This document shows positions 55,899-64,000 of a stretch of 64,000 bases of DNA, piece after piece. The stretch comes from Pedobacter sp. MC2016-24 (GTDB taxonomy: Bacteria; Bacteroidota; Bacteroidia; Sphingobacteriales; Sphingobacteriaceae): contig NZ_JADFBX010000003.1 of assembly GCF_015223055.1 (NCBI RefSeq), positions 558,001-622,000 of the forward strand, written 5' to 3'. The notes under the pieces were generated by a model. That model was not told the DNA's origin. It searched no databases and saw only the letters and a list, made by a program, of their open reading frames with translations. Position 1 is the stretch's first letter. Every line of letters starts with the position of its first letter. Both the position numbers and the translations under genes were made by a program.

Positions 55899-57011
55899 TT
55901 ATCTCCCGGTGAGGTCAATGTTAAAGCTGTCAAACAATACCGGTGGCGCATCTCTAAAATCTTCATTGATTAAGTAATAACTGCCTTTAATGCTGAAATG
56001 AAAAGGATTTTTCTCTATCTCAACCTTTAAAAAACCATGTCTGTCGTCACAATAACTATCCAGATTTACCTTAGTAAAACAGTCGCTGTCTATGGTGTAA
56101 GCCGGATCATAAGGATCCGCCAATTGATGCAATTCTTCAAATCCACCGGCGCCCGCAACCACAAATGGTAAAGTTTTTCCGTCATTGTATTGCTTGCTGA
56201 ACCGCTGGTAATTGTGTACATGGCCACTGAAAACAACGTCAGGTTTTACACCGGATTCCTGAAACGCAGCTTCCAGGAAATCAATCATTGGCAGACTGGA
56301 GCCATGGTTAAAATCAGCTGAATAGGGGGCGTGATGCATACATACGATGATCGCTTTGTCTTTGTGATGTTGCGCGGCATGACGGAGCTCGTTGATGAAC
56401 CAGCTTTTCTGGTCATTTTTGATGCAGCCATACTTCGGTACATTGGTATGTAGTCCGATAATGGTAGCCAAAGGGGTTTCCATAGTCCAGTACGCATGGG
56501 GTTGTACCTGACTTTTACGGTTGATGTTTTGACCAAAGTATATGGTTTTTGAGCTGGTATTGCAAAACGTGGTGTAAAATGCCTCCAGACTGCTGTAGTG
56601 TTCGCAATCCGGATTTACGTCGGTGTCATGATTTCCTGCTATGGCATAAATGGGTGCCGGGTATTGTTCAAAAGGGCTGAGGAACTGATTATGGTATTGA
56701 TCCGCTTCTCCGTAATGATACACAATATCTCCAAGATGGTACAAAAAAGCAGGCTGGTCTATTTTTCGTTCTACCTGATGGCATTGCTGCGCCATTTGTC
56801 GGGCCAGTTTTTCCTGAATGTCTGGCAAACCTGTTCCGCCGGTATCTCCAACCATGTGAAATACAAGTTTATCCTGTGCCGGGTGATTCAGGCTTAAACG
56901 ATAGGGATAACTGCCGGCAGGTTCCGGTAAAGTCTGAAACTTATGTAGATCATCCATTTGATCTGTTTTAAAAACTGCGCTGTAACGGATTTTAGTGCTG
57001 ATCATAACCAT
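55899..57011 (-). CDS. Calcineurin-like metallophosphoesterase
   Basis: The 370-residue protein has no signal peptide and appears cytoplasmic; Met3 is an alternative start. Metallophosphoesterase motifs run in order: VGDTGGTG, HLGDIVYHYGEADQYHNQ, PIYAIAGNHDTD, VCMHHAPYSAD and FSGHVHNYQRFS. These Asp, Asn and His residues hold two metal ions that hydrolyse phosphoesters. The substrate is not known; purple-acid-phosphatase-like and nucleotide phosphodiesterase relatives share this layout. It lies 70 bp upstream of the sigma gene on the same strand, probably as a separate transcription unit. Confidence 0.9.
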   Translation of the reverse strand: MVMISTKIRYSAVFKTDQMDDLHKFQTLPEPAGSYPYRLSLNHPAQDKLVFHMVGDTGGTGLPDIQEKLARQMAQQCHQVERKIDQPAFLYHLGDIVYHYGEADQYHNQFLSPFEQYPAPIYAIAGNHDTDVNPDCEHYSSLEAFYTTFCNTSSKTIYFGQNINRKSQVQPHAYWTMETPLATIIGLHTNVPKYGCIKNDQKSWFINELRHAAQHHKDKAIIVCMHHAPYSADFNHGSSLPMIDFLEAAFQESGVKPDVVFSGHVHNYQRFSKQYNDGKTLPFVVAGAGGFEELHQLADPYDPAYTIDSDCFTKVNLDSYCDDRHGFLKVEIEKNPFHFSIKGSYYLINEDFRDAPPVLFDSFNIDLTGR

Positions 57012-57158
57012 GAGATTTGTGATTACAATAAAATTAAGGTGGCGATATTAAGCTATCATTAAGAAATGAATATCAAAGCGAATTGTTCATCTAACAAGCG
57101 TATTCGCGTACCACTGCACAGGTCCCCATTGTAATTGGGATGTAATTAAAATGGTTGC

Positions 57159-57190
57159 TTTGGATTAAAGAATTCGCGTTGTAACATTTG
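57159..57190 (+). promoter_or_regulatory. Candidate promoter of the small lipoprotein gene
   Basis: TTTG (57159-57162) is followed 19 bp later by TAACATTTG (57182-57190), close to the Bacteroidota pattern TTTG-N19-TAnnTTTG but with one extra base in the -7 box. The start codon is 44 bp downstream. Confidence 0.35.
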
Positions 57191-57234
57191 TGCTGTTTTA
57201 TTCTCTAATTTTGAATTTTATTATAAAAATCTTT

Positions 57235-57423
57235 ATGAAACGCATCATTTTTATGTTTGCTTTAGTGTTAGGGCTTAGCGCCTGTGACAATACTAAACTT
57301 AAACTACGTGCACCACTGAATAGCGAAAGTGCAACCCGGGTGGATAGTTTAAAAACCGATACTACGGTTACAGATTCTACACATGCCGCAGGAAAAAAAG
57401 TAATCAAGATTTCCACGATATAA
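57235..57423 (+). CDS. Small lipoprotein of unknown function
   Basis: I start it at 57235 (MKRIIFMFALVLG), which gives a lipobox ending LSAC (Cys17) and a 62-residue precursor; an ATG at 57190 would place a second hydrophobic stretch before it. The mature part of 46 residues is polar and Thr/Asp/Lys-rich (DSLKTDTTVTDSTHAAGKK), probably disordered, and attached to a membrane. I do not recognise a family. It is followed after 61 bp by a GyrI-like gene on the same strand. Confidence 0.7.
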   Translation: MKRIIFMFALVLGLSACDNTKLKLRAPLNSESATRVDSLKTDTTVTDSTHAAGKKVIKISTI

Positions 57424-57484
57424 GTTGGCACTGACATAGGGGTGTCAGACAAGTTCCTAAGTTTGCCTTCTTAAAATCGATCAA

Positions 57485-57943
57485 ATGGAAAAACAAACAC
57501 ATGATGCTTTTGCATTAATGGGTATTGCTGTCAGAACTTGTAATACAGACGGAACAGCAGCCATAGCTATTCCTGCACTTTGGGAAAGATTCAGGTCAGA
57601 AAACTTGCTTTCAAAAATTTCCAATGTACAGAGTACAGATATTTATAGTGTATACACAGAGTATGAAGGCGACTACACCCAGCCGTACACTACCCTGATC
57701 GGGTACAGGGTTGCCAATCTGGATCAGGTTCCCGAAGGCTTAACTGGAATCATCATCCCGGCTGCTGCGTATATCAAACGTGTTGTTACTGGAAATCTCC
57801 TTAAAGGAGCTGTATACGAAGCCTGGCTGGATATCTGGCAGTCTGATCTTCCACGTGCTTACACCGCTGATTACGAAGTGTATGGCCCTGAGGCGCAGAA
57901 TCCTGAAAATGCCAGGGTAGATATTTACCTCTCGGTTAAATAG
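57485..57943 (+). CDS. GyrI-like/effector-binding-domain protein
   Basis: The 152-residue cytoplasmic protein matches the stand-alone AraC effector-binding (GyrI-like, integron-associated Cass2-type) fold: FALMGIAVRTCNTDG, IPALWERFRSENLLSKI, IYSVYTEYEGDYTQPYTTLI, GLTGIIIPAAAYIKRVV, AWLDIWQSDLPRAYTADYEV and VDIYLSV at the end. Such proteins bind small hydrophobic or cationic compounds, and there is no DNA-binding domain here. Its role is probably ligand sequestration or sensing (inference). A match to the -7 promoter box for the next gene starts 22 bp after its stop. Confidence 0.88.
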   Translation: MEKQTHDAFALMGIAVRTCNTDGTAAIAIPALWERFRSENLLSKISNVQSTDIYSVYTEYEGDYTQPYTTLIGYRVANLDQVPEGLTGIIIPAAAYIKRVVTGNLLKGAVYEAWLDIWQSDLPRAYTADYEVYGPEAQNPENARVDIYLSVK

Positions 57944-57965
57944 TAAACTGTTCGATTTCTTTTGT

Positions 57966-57973
57966 TAAGTTTG
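57966..57973 (+). promoter_or_regulatory. Promoter -7 box upstream of the M13 peptidase gene
   Basis: TAAGTTTG matches the Bacteroidota -7 consensus TAnnTTTG exactly. It lies about 105 bp before the preferred start of the M13 peptidase gene. No clear -33 TTTG is found at the expected distance. Confidence 0.35.
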
Positions 57974-58077
57974 AATATACTAACTCATAATTTATGATGC
58001 TGTTGCCAGTTTAGACAATAGATAAAATATTGAAAATAAGCACAGCTTCTAACCTTAAAAAACAAATGTTAATGTCG

Positions 58078-60123
58078 ATGAAAAAATTGAACAGATCAAT
58101 GGGAATTCCGGCAATTGCTGGTACCATTTTGTTCCTGGCAGCGTGCAACAACCCTGGTGTAAAGACAGCGGAGTTGCATTCGGGAATCCTCCTGAAAAAT
58201 ATGGACACCACGGTAGCTCCAGGAAACAATTTCACAGCATATGTGAATGGAGCCTGGATGAAAAGTACAAAAATACCTTCTGATAAGGCTTCTTTTGGTG
58301 CGATGGCTATAGTAAATGATAAAGCACAGGACGATGTCAAAGCGATTATTGAAACCGCTGCAAAGAGCAAGTCCAAGGACGGTTCTGAGGAACAAAAGAT
58401 CGGCGATTTTTATGATTCATACATGAACATGAAGGTTCGCGATGCCAAAGGTTTAGCACCCCTGGATGCCGAATTTAAAAAAATTGATGCCATTGCTTCA
58501 ACCAAAGATTTGCCTGCATATTTTGCCTACGCGAATAAAATAGGCTTTAAAATTCCTTTCAACCTGAGTGTAATGGAAGATTTTAAAGACCCGAAAAAAT
58601 ATATGTTGTTTAGCTGGCAAGGTGGTTTAGGCCTACCAGACCGTGACTATTACCTGCTGACAGATGCAAAATCAAAAGAAATCCGCGACAAATATCTGGT
58701 GCATATCGAAAACATGTTAAAGATTGCCGGAATTCCTGATGGAGCAACAAAAGCAAAACAAATCATGGCCCTGGAAACTGCATTGGCAACCAAACAAATG
58801 AAAAAGGAAGACACCAGGGATATGGCCGGATTGTATAATAAATACGCCGTAAAAGACCTGAACAAGCTATTGCCCGATTTTGATTGGAATGTTTTACTTG
58901 CAGATGCTGGCATCAAAGGAGTAGACAGCCTGGTAGTTACCCAGGTCGCTTATACCAAAGATCTTGCGACTATTTTGAAAAGCACACCATTGGATACCTG
59001 GAAAAATTACCTGAAATGGGGTGTAGTAACAGGATCGGCATCGGTATTGAATACCGCTTTAGATCAGGAAAACTTCAATTTCTATGGAAAAACCCTGAGA
59101 GGTATAAAAGAACAAAAACCACAATGGCGTAGGGCTGTAGACATGGTTAATGCCAATCTTGGTGAAATGGTAGGGAAACTGTATGTGGAAAAACATTTCC
59201 CTGCAGAGGCCAAAGCACGCATGATCAAATTGGTAGACAACCTGTTAAAAGCTTACGAAGCCAGCATTAAGGAACTGGACTGGATGAGTCCGGAGACAAA
59301 AAAACAAGCGTTGGTTAAAATCAGTAAGTTTACTACCAAAATCGGATACCCGGATAAATGGAGAGATTACGGTGATTTAAAGGTGGTTAAAGATGATCTT
59401 TATGGTAATAACTTAAGGGCAACAGAGTTCGAATACAACAGAACAATCAATAAACTTGGTAAACCAGTTGATCGTTCTGAATGGGGTATGTATCCGCAAA
59501 CGGTGAATGCATATTATAACCCCCCGATGAATGAAATCGTATTCCCCGCAGCAATATTACAGCCGCCTTTCTTTGACATGAATGCTGATGATGCTGTAAA
59601 CTACGGTGGTATTGGTGCAGTAATTGGTCATGAAATTGGTCACGGTTTTGACGATCAGGGAAGTACTTTTGATGGCGATGGTGTCATGCGTAACTGGTGG
59701 AACAAAAAAGATAACGAAGAGTTTAAGAAAAGGACAAGTGCTTTGGTATCTCAATACAGTTCGTTTAAAGTATTTCCTGACCTGAATGTCAATGGAAACT
59801 TTACGCTGGGTGAGAACATCGGCGACCTGGGGGGGCTAAGTATCGCATTAAGAGCTTATAAAGCCAGTTTAGGTGGAAAACCAGCTCCGGTTATGGATGG
59901 CTTTACTGGTGAACAAAGGGTGTTTATCGGCTGGGGACAAGCCTGGTTGAATAAAGCAACTGATGAATCGCTTAGAAATCAGGTAGGTACCGATCCGCAT
60001 TCACCTGCGCAGTTCAGGGTAAATGGCGTGGTGAGGAACATTCCGGAATTCTATACCGCGTTTAAAGTGAAACCTTCAGATTCATTGTACCTGGCTCCTG
60101 ATAAAAGAGTAAAAATCTGGTAA
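58078..60123 (+). CDS. M13-family zinc metallopeptidase (neprilysin/PepO type) lipoprotein
   Basis: The preferred start at 58078 (MKKLNRSMGIPAIAG) gives a lipoprotein signal ending LAAC (Cys23) and 681 residues; ATGs at 58066 and 58072 and a TTG at 58030 are possible. The N-terminal M13 domain (about 40-430) begins TTVAPGNNFTAYVNGAWM. The zinc site is GHEIGHGFDDQG (His518, His522, catalytic Glu519), with the third ligand in ENIGDLGGLSIAL, and the C-terminus ends in the family motif KRVKIW. It cleaves small peptides in the periplasm or at the surface. It stands alone and converges on a CBS-domain gene across a terminator. Confidence 0.95.
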   Translation: MKKLNRSMGIPAIAGTILFLAACNNPGVKTAELHSGILLKNMDTTVAPGNNFTAYVNGAWMKSTKIPSDKASFGAMAIVNDKAQDDVKAIIETAAKSKSKDGSEEQKIGDFYDSYMNMKVRDAKGLAPLDAEFKKIDAIASTKDLPAYFAYANKIGFKIPFNLSVMEDFKDPKKYMLFSWQGGLGLPDRDYYLLTDAKSKEIRDKYLVHIENMLKIAGIPDGATKAKQIMALETALATKQMKKEDTRDMAGLYNKYAVKDLNKLLPDFDWNVLLADAGIKGVDSLVVTQVAYTKDLATILKSTPLDTWKNYLKWGVVTGSASVLNTALDQENFNFYGKTLRGIKEQKPQWRRAVDMVNANLGEMVGKLYVEKHFPAEAKARMIKLVDNLLKAYEASIKELDWMSPETKKQALVKISKFTTKIGYPDKWRDYGDLKVVKDDLYGNNLRATEFEYNRTINKLGKPVDRSEWGMYPQTVNAYYNPPMNEIVFPAAILQPPFFDMNADDAVNYGGIGAVIGHEIGHGFDDQGSTFDGDGVMRNWWNKKDNEEFKKRTSALVSQYSSFKVFPDLNVNGNFTLGENIGDLGGLSIALRAYKASLGGKPAPVMDGFTGEQRVFIGWGQAWLNKATDESLRNQVGTDPHSPAQFRVNGVVRNIPEFYTAFKVKPSDSLYLAPDKRVKIW

Positions 60124-60140
60124 CAGAGAAAATGAACACA

Positions 60141-60177
60141 TGAAAAAGGCCTGGAATTATTTTCCAGGCCTTTTTCA
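60141..60177. terminator. Bidirectional intrinsic terminator
   Basis: TGAAAAAGGCCTGGAA and TTCCAGGCCTTTTTCA are perfect 16-nt arms (60141-60156, 60162-60177) with a 5-nt loop. The A-rich and T-rich arm ends give T-tracts on both strands. It terminates the M13 gene (ends 60123) and the converging CBS gene (ends 60191). Confidence 0.92.
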
Positions 60178-60190
60178 TGATCTTATAAAT

Positions 60191-60619
60191 CTAACTGTTG
60201 ATATAACTTTCCAGTTGTGATATCGTTTGTTTTTGATCCGCAATGATGAATTTTACCACATCTCCAATAGATACCATACCGAGTAACTCCTGATGCAGCA
60301 TCACGGGTAAATGTCGGATGTGTTTATCAGTCATGATCTGCATACACATCTCGATGCTATCTGAGGGTAGAACAGTAATCGGATCAGCCGTCATGACATC
60401 TTTTATTGGGGTATCCGCTGATGACTTTCCGTGTAACACAATTTTTCTGGCGTAATCCCTTTCCGTGAAAATCCCCAGCAGTTGCTGCGCGTCGGTAATC
60501 AATAAAGCACTGATGTTTTTTTCCATCATCACATGCAGGGCATCCAAAACTGATGAACTCGCCGTTACAGAAAAGATTTGTACGGGCTTGGTGGCAAGTA
60601 ATTGTTGTACGGTTTTCAT
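60191..60619 (-). CDS. CBS-domain protein
   Basis: The 142-residue cytoplasmic protein consists of two CBS domains, about residues 10-65 (SVLDALHVMMEKNISALLI, GIFTERDYARKIVLHG) and 75-135 (TVLPSDSIEMCMQIMTDKHI, RHLPVMLHQELLGMVSIGDV). Paired CBS domains bind adenosine nucleotides and regulate partner proteins. No fused effector is present, so it probably acts by contact with another protein or as a nucleotide sensor. It stands alone, separated from the GH3 gene by 89 bp. Confidence 0.93.
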   Translation of the reverse strand: MKTVQQLLATKPVQIFSVTASSSVLDALHVMMEKNISALLITDAQQLLGIFTERDYARKIVLHGKSSADTPIKDVMTADPITVLPSDSIEMCMQIMTDKHIRHLPVMLHQELLGMVSIGDVVKFIIADQKQTISQLESYINS

Positions 60620-60708
60620 AAGGAATTCATATTTAGCTAATTAAAGCTAATTAAAAAATACTTTAATTCCAACGCAGTTCCAGAAAATAAATTTAGTACA
60701 GCAATAGC

Positions 60709-62217
60709 TTAGAGTATGGAGAGAATTTCATCGACATATTTCCGGTCGTTAGCCAAACGTGGTACCTTATGCTGTCCGCCTAATTTTCCTTTTGATTTCA
60801 ACCAGTTGTAAAAAGTATTTGATGGGGCATTGTGGACTTTCGGGCGTTTTAGTGCCATGTCTTTGAAACGCTTTGCATCATAGTCTGAATTCACCTCACG
60901 AAGGGTCTCGTCCAGTACATCTACAAACCTTTCAAAATTATTTGGCTGCTGGTCAAACTCAATGATCCATTCATGGCCGCCCACTTCTTCGCCTTTAAAA
61001 TAGATCGGGCAAGCGGTGTAGTCTTTAAAAACAGCATTGGTTTCAATGCATGCCTTGCAAATGGCTTGCTCGGCATTGTCTATGATCACCTCTTCACCAA
61101 AAGCATTGATGAAATGCTTTGTGCGACCCGTAATTTTGATGCGGTAAGGAGACAGAGAAGTAAATTGTACCGTATCTCCAATCATGTAGCGCCATAAACC
61201 ACCATTTGTAGAAATGATGATCGCATAGTTTTTATTTAAAGCAACCTGATCTAAGGCTAAAGTATCCGGATTTTCATCGTCAAGATTTTCAATAGGTAAA
61301 AACTCGTAATAAATACCGTAATCCAGCATCAGCAACAACTCGTCGGAGTTGACCTCGTCCTGAATCCCAAAAAAGCCTTCAGAAGCATTGTAGGTCTCCA
61401 GGTAATACATTTCATTGGAGGGGATCAATTCTTTAAACTGCTCGCGGTAGGGTTTAAAGTTTACCGCCCCATGGATATAGAGTTCAAGGTTGGGCCATAC
61501 TTCCAGCAAATGTTTCTTGCCAGTCATTTCCAATACCTTCTTAGCCAATACAATAGTCCAGGTCGGTACACCCGCAATATTGGTTACGTTTTCTTTAATG
61601 GTTGCCTCGGCCATTTTTTCCATTTTCTGCTCATAGTTGTCCATCAGCGCAATAGAAATGTTTGGGGTACGGTAGTATTCTGCCCACATGGGCAGGTTTT
61701 TGATCAGTACCGCAGATAAATCGCCGTAAAAAGAATCCTCATTTAGCTGGTTAATCTGGTGACTGCCGCCCAATACCAATCCCTTGCCGGTTAGGATCTG
61801 GTTATTTGGCCTGTTGTTGCAAAAGATAGAAAGCAAGTCTTTGCCGCCTTTAAAATGACATTCCTGTAAAGATTCCTCAGATACGGGAATAAATTTGCTG
61901 CGGTCGCTGGTCGTTCCCGATGATTTGGCAAACCACTTGATCTCTGAGGGCCAGAGTATGTTTTGTTCGCCTTTTAGCATCCGCTCAATGTAAGGTTTTA
62001 AGGTATCGTAGTTTTGAATGGGTACGCGGTCTTTAAACTGCTTCACCGATCGGATGGACTGATAATCGTACTTGATGCCCCATTCGGTATAATTGGCCAT
62101 TGCAATCAGTTTAAAAAACCATTCCTCCTGTACATCATGCGGATATTTCATGAAAAGTTCAATTTGATGAACACGCTTTTTCATGTACCAGGTGAAGATT
62201 GAATTTACTATTGCCAT
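60709..62217 (-). CDS. GH3-family (auxin-responsive-type) adenylating enzyme
   Basis: The 502-residue cytoplasmic protein matches the bacterial members of the GH3 family of acyl-adenylating enzymes: WFAKSSGTTSDRSKFIPVSE (ATP-binding loop), NIAGVPTWTIVLAKKVLE, YLETYNASEGFFGIQD, GLWRYMIGDTVQFTSL and ITGRTKHFINAFGEEVIIDN. Plant members join amino acids to jasmonate or auxin; the bacterial substrate is unknown. The motifs needed for adenylation are intact. It lies 21 bp downstream of the lptB gene on the same strand. The GH3 name has nothing to do with glycoside hydrolase family 3. Confidence 0.92.
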   Translation of the reverse strand: MAIVNSIFTWYMKKRVHQIELFMKYPHDVQEEWFFKLIAMANYTEWGIKYDYQSIRSVKQFKDRVPIQNYDTLKPYIERMLKGEQNILWPSEIKWFAKSSGTTSDRSKFIPVSEESLQECHFKGGKDLLSIFCNNRPNNQILTGKGLVLGGSHQINQLNEDSFYGDLSAVLIKNLPMWAEYYRTPNISIALMDNYEQKMEKMAEATIKENVTNIAGVPTWTIVLAKKVLEMTGKKHLLEVWPNLELYIHGAVNFKPYREQFKELIPSNEMYYLETYNASEGFFGIQDEVNSDELLLMLDYGIYYEFLPIENLDDENPDTLALDQVALNKNYAIIISTNGGLWRYMIGDTVQFTSLSPYRIKITGRTKHFINAFGEEVIIDNAEQAICKACIETNAVFKDYTACPIYFKGEEVGGHEWIIEFDQQPNNFERFVDVLDETLREVNSDYDAKRFKDMALKRPKVHNAPSNTFYNWLKSKGKLGGQHKVPRLANDRKYVDEILSIL

Positions 62218-62238
62218 GGGATAGATTTTGAATAAGGA

Positions 62239-62973
62239 TTATAGATTTTTGGTCCGGAGTACGAAATTTGAGCCGAGGTATACCCGCCTTACCATTTCGT
62301 TGGCGGCCAGAACTTCTGGAGTGCCTGATTCGAGTATTTTACCTTCAAAAAGTAAATATGCCCTATCTGTGATGGATAAAGTTTCCTGAACATTGTGGTC
62401 GGTAATCAGGATGCCGATATTTTTTTGTTTAAGTTTAGCTACAATGGTTTGAATTTCTTCAACTGCAATGGGGTCAACCCCTGCAAAAGGCTCATCCAGC
62501 AGGATGAAATTCGGGCTCGCAGCTAAAGCCCTCGCAATTTCAGTACGGCGGCGCTCGCCACCAGACAATAAATCGCCACGGTTTTTACGCACCTTATGTA
62601 AACTGAACTCGTTGATCAGTTCGTCTAGTTTTTCATGCCTTTCCTCCCGGTTCATGTCGGTCATCTCCAGGATAGCCATGATGTTGTCTTCAACGGATAA
62701 TTTTCTGAAAACTGAAGCTTCCTGGGCCAGATATCCAATCCCTTTCTGAGCCCTACGGTACATCGGATCGCTGGTGATGTCCTGGTCATCCAAAAAGATG
62801 GTACCCTGATTCGGTTTAATTAAGCCTACAATCATATAGAATGAAGTCGTTTTTCCTGCACCGTTCGGTCCAAGCAAACCTACAATCTCACCCTGACTTA
62901 CATCAAATGATACATCATTTACAACAGTACGCTGTTTATATTTCTTAATTAAATTTTCAGCTCTTAAGATCAT
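62239..62973 (-). CDS. lptB: LPS export ABC transporter ATP-binding protein LptB
   Basis: The 244-residue ATPase has Walker [12 protein letters not shown] (residues 35-45), the signature [16 protein letters not shown], Walker [14 protein letters not shown] and the switch His in [10 protein letters not shown]. The combination of [16 protein letters not shown] and the end [18 protein letters not shown] is diagnostic of LptB. It drives LPS extraction from the inner membrane with LptF and LptG, which are not encoded in this window. It lies 34 bp downstream of recJ on the same strand and upstream of the GH3-family gene. Confidence 0.95.
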   Translation of the reverse strand: MILRAENLIKKYKQRTVVNDVSFDVSQGEIVGLLGPNGAGKTTSFYMIVGLIKPNQGTIFLDDQDITSDPMYRRAQKGIGYLAQEASVFRKLSVEDNIMAILEMTDMNREERHEKLDELINEFSLHKVRKNRGDLLSGGERRRTEIARALAASPNFILLDEPFAGVDPIAVEEIQTIVAKLKQKNIGILITDHNVQETLSITDRAYLLFEGKILESGTPEVLAANEMVRRVYLGSNFVLRTKNL

Positions 62974-63007
62974 TTGTAATTATGATTTACGAAATATGAG
63001 TGTCTGT

Positions 63008-64000
63008 TTATTCTGCTAATTTTATGGCTTTGATATTGAGTTGTATGCGTTTCTGATCTCTCCACACGTTCTCCTCTATGGTATAACAAACAGAGAAGGG
63101 ACGGTTTGGTTCTAAAAGAGTTTCATATGCTGCAAGACCAAATCCAATACTTTCAAAAATAGCTGAATTTTGTTGTTTTAAAGTTAGTTTTAAATGTTTT
63201 TCGCCAACAATATACGGCTTTCCAATTAAACTTACTTTGTGGCTGACAAAGACCGGAGCCATATTGTGTGGGCCAAACGGAGCCATCTGTGCAATGATCC
63301 GCTGAAATTTCCCGTCAATTTGAGCTAAAGAAATCTCGTTATCTATCTTGATTTCAGGACAAAGTAAGTCCTCGGTAATTGTCGCTGAGACTACCTTTTC
63401 AAAACGTTCTGTAAAAGATTCGATATGTTCTGGTTTCATCGTCAGCCCGGCCGCAAATTTATGTCCGCCAAACTGTACCATCAGGTCCTGGCAGGACAAC
63501 AAGGCCTCGTACAAGTCAAAACCTGCCACCGAACGCGCCGATCCCGTCAGTAAGCCATTAGATTTAGTCAGCACCACGGTAGGTCGGTAATACTTTTCCG
63601 TTAGTCGCGATGCCACAATGCCGATCACCCCCTTGTTCCAGCTTTCATGGTACACCACTGTTGTTTTTTTATTCATTAAGATCTCACAATCTTCAATCAA
63701 TGCTAAAGCCTCAGCGGTAATGTTCTGATCAGAAGTTTTGCGTTCTGTATTCTGAAGATTGATAAATAAGCTTTGTTCAAGAGCCAGACCATCTTCATCG
63801 CAAAGCAGCATTTTTACAGCCTGGTTAGCATGGTCCATCCGGCCCGCAGCGTTGATCCTTGGCGCCAGCGAAAAGACCACATCCGTAAGGGTATAGTGTT
63901 TGTTTTTGCCAGAGATGTCCATCAGGGCTTTCAAACCCATACAGGGCTTGGTATTCAGCTTAATCAGTCCATGATAGGCCAGGATCCGGTTCTCATCCTC
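63008..64000 (-). CDS. recJ: Single-stranded-DNA-specific exonuclease RecJ (partial, 5' end outside window)
   Basis: The visible 330 residues are the C-terminal part of RecJ; the frame stays open to the window edge, beginning with ENRILAYHGL. Motifs are FSLAPRINAAGRMDHANQAV, the DHHA1 motif VVYHESWNKGVIGIVASRL, LTGSARSVAGFDLYEALLSC, the QFGGHKFAAGLTM segment and the C-terminal OB-fold region (MAPFGPHNMAPVFVSHKV). RecJ degrades 5' single-stranded DNA in recombination and repair. The N-terminal DHH phosphoesterase domain is cut off by the window. A Met at 63940 is internal, not the true start. Confidence 0.95.
   Translation of the reverse strand, partial: EDENRILAYHGLIKLNTKPCMGLKALMDISGKNKHYTLTDVVFSLAPRINAAGRMDHANQAVKMLLCDEDGLALEQSLFINLQNTERKTSDQNITAEALALIEDCEILMNKKTTVVYHESWNKGVIGIVASRLTEKYYRPTVVLTKSNGLLTGSARSVAGFDLYEALLSCQDLMVQFGGHKFAAGLTMKPEHIESFTERFEKVVSATITEDLLCPEIKIDNEISLAQIDGKFQRIIAQMAPFGPHNMAPVFVSHKVSLIGKPYIVGEKHLKLTLKQQNSAIFESIGFGLAAYETLLEPNRPFSVCYTIEENVWRDQKRIQLNIKAIKLAE

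Overview
The window looks like chromosomal DNA from a Bacteroidota bacterium, most likely Sphingobacteriaceae (Pedobacter-like). The reasons are the paired SusC/SusD outer-membrane genes, the moderately AT-rich sequence, the near absence of Shine-Dalgarno sites, TAnnTTTG-type promoter boxes, an ECF sigma/FecR/STN-TonB receptor unit, DUF4249, a 7TM-DISM hybrid histidine kinase and GH3-like and M13 genes typical of that family. The genus is inferred, not proven. I see no rRNA, tRNA, CRISPR array, phage or transposase gene.

Region 1 (1-16071) starts with a 613-bp gene-free leader carrying a 16-bp-periodic ACCAAATAA array. It continues with seven same-strand, tightly spaced genes: FAS1 (fasciclin) lipoprotein, SusC, SusD, FAS1 lipoprotein, FAS1 lipoprotein, SusC, SusD, ending at a G6/C6 terminator. 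The FAS1 lipoproteins occupy places where SusE/SusF-type surface glycan-binding proteins are normally found.

Region 2 (16167-41716) is a large pectin-degradation locus. It holds an unknown secreted protein and a PL9 pectate lyase, each preceded by a nearly identical 33-nt leader element. A gap with a 64-nt near-perfect palindrome and a gene remnant follows. Then come GH28, two GH43-like enzymes, GH115, GH105, PL22 and GH2 on the + strand; a GH2/GH43 pair on the - strand; a CE12 acetylesterase on +; and GH43, GH51, GH51 on -. Together they would cut homogalacturonan and rhamnogalacturonan backbones, remove acetyl groups, strip arabinan, galactan and glucuronate decorations, and finish unsaturated oligogalacturonides. 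The two SusCD pairs would import the products. A GntR-type regulator with a sugar-binding-protein-like effector domain (41898-42929) is divergent from the arabinofuranosidase genes and is the likely local regulator.

Region 3 (42939-64000) is mostly general metabolism and regulation. It contains an AraC-controlled aldehyde dehydrogenase with its DUF779 partner, a hybrid histidine kinase, pirin, a small GNAT, a fatty acid hydroxylase/sterol desaturase-family protein, and a sigma/FecR/TonB-receptor/DUF4249 unit. After these come a metallophosphoesterase, a small lipoprotein, a GyrI-like effector-binding protein, an M13 peptidase, a CBS protein, a GH3-family adenylating enzyme, LptB, and the 3' part of recJ, which runs off the window. 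The most unusual items are the FAS1/SusCD operon, the duplicated 33-nt leader, the palindrome next to a gene remnant, and the 21-bp-phased direct repeats in the araC/aldehyde dehydrogenase intergenic region.
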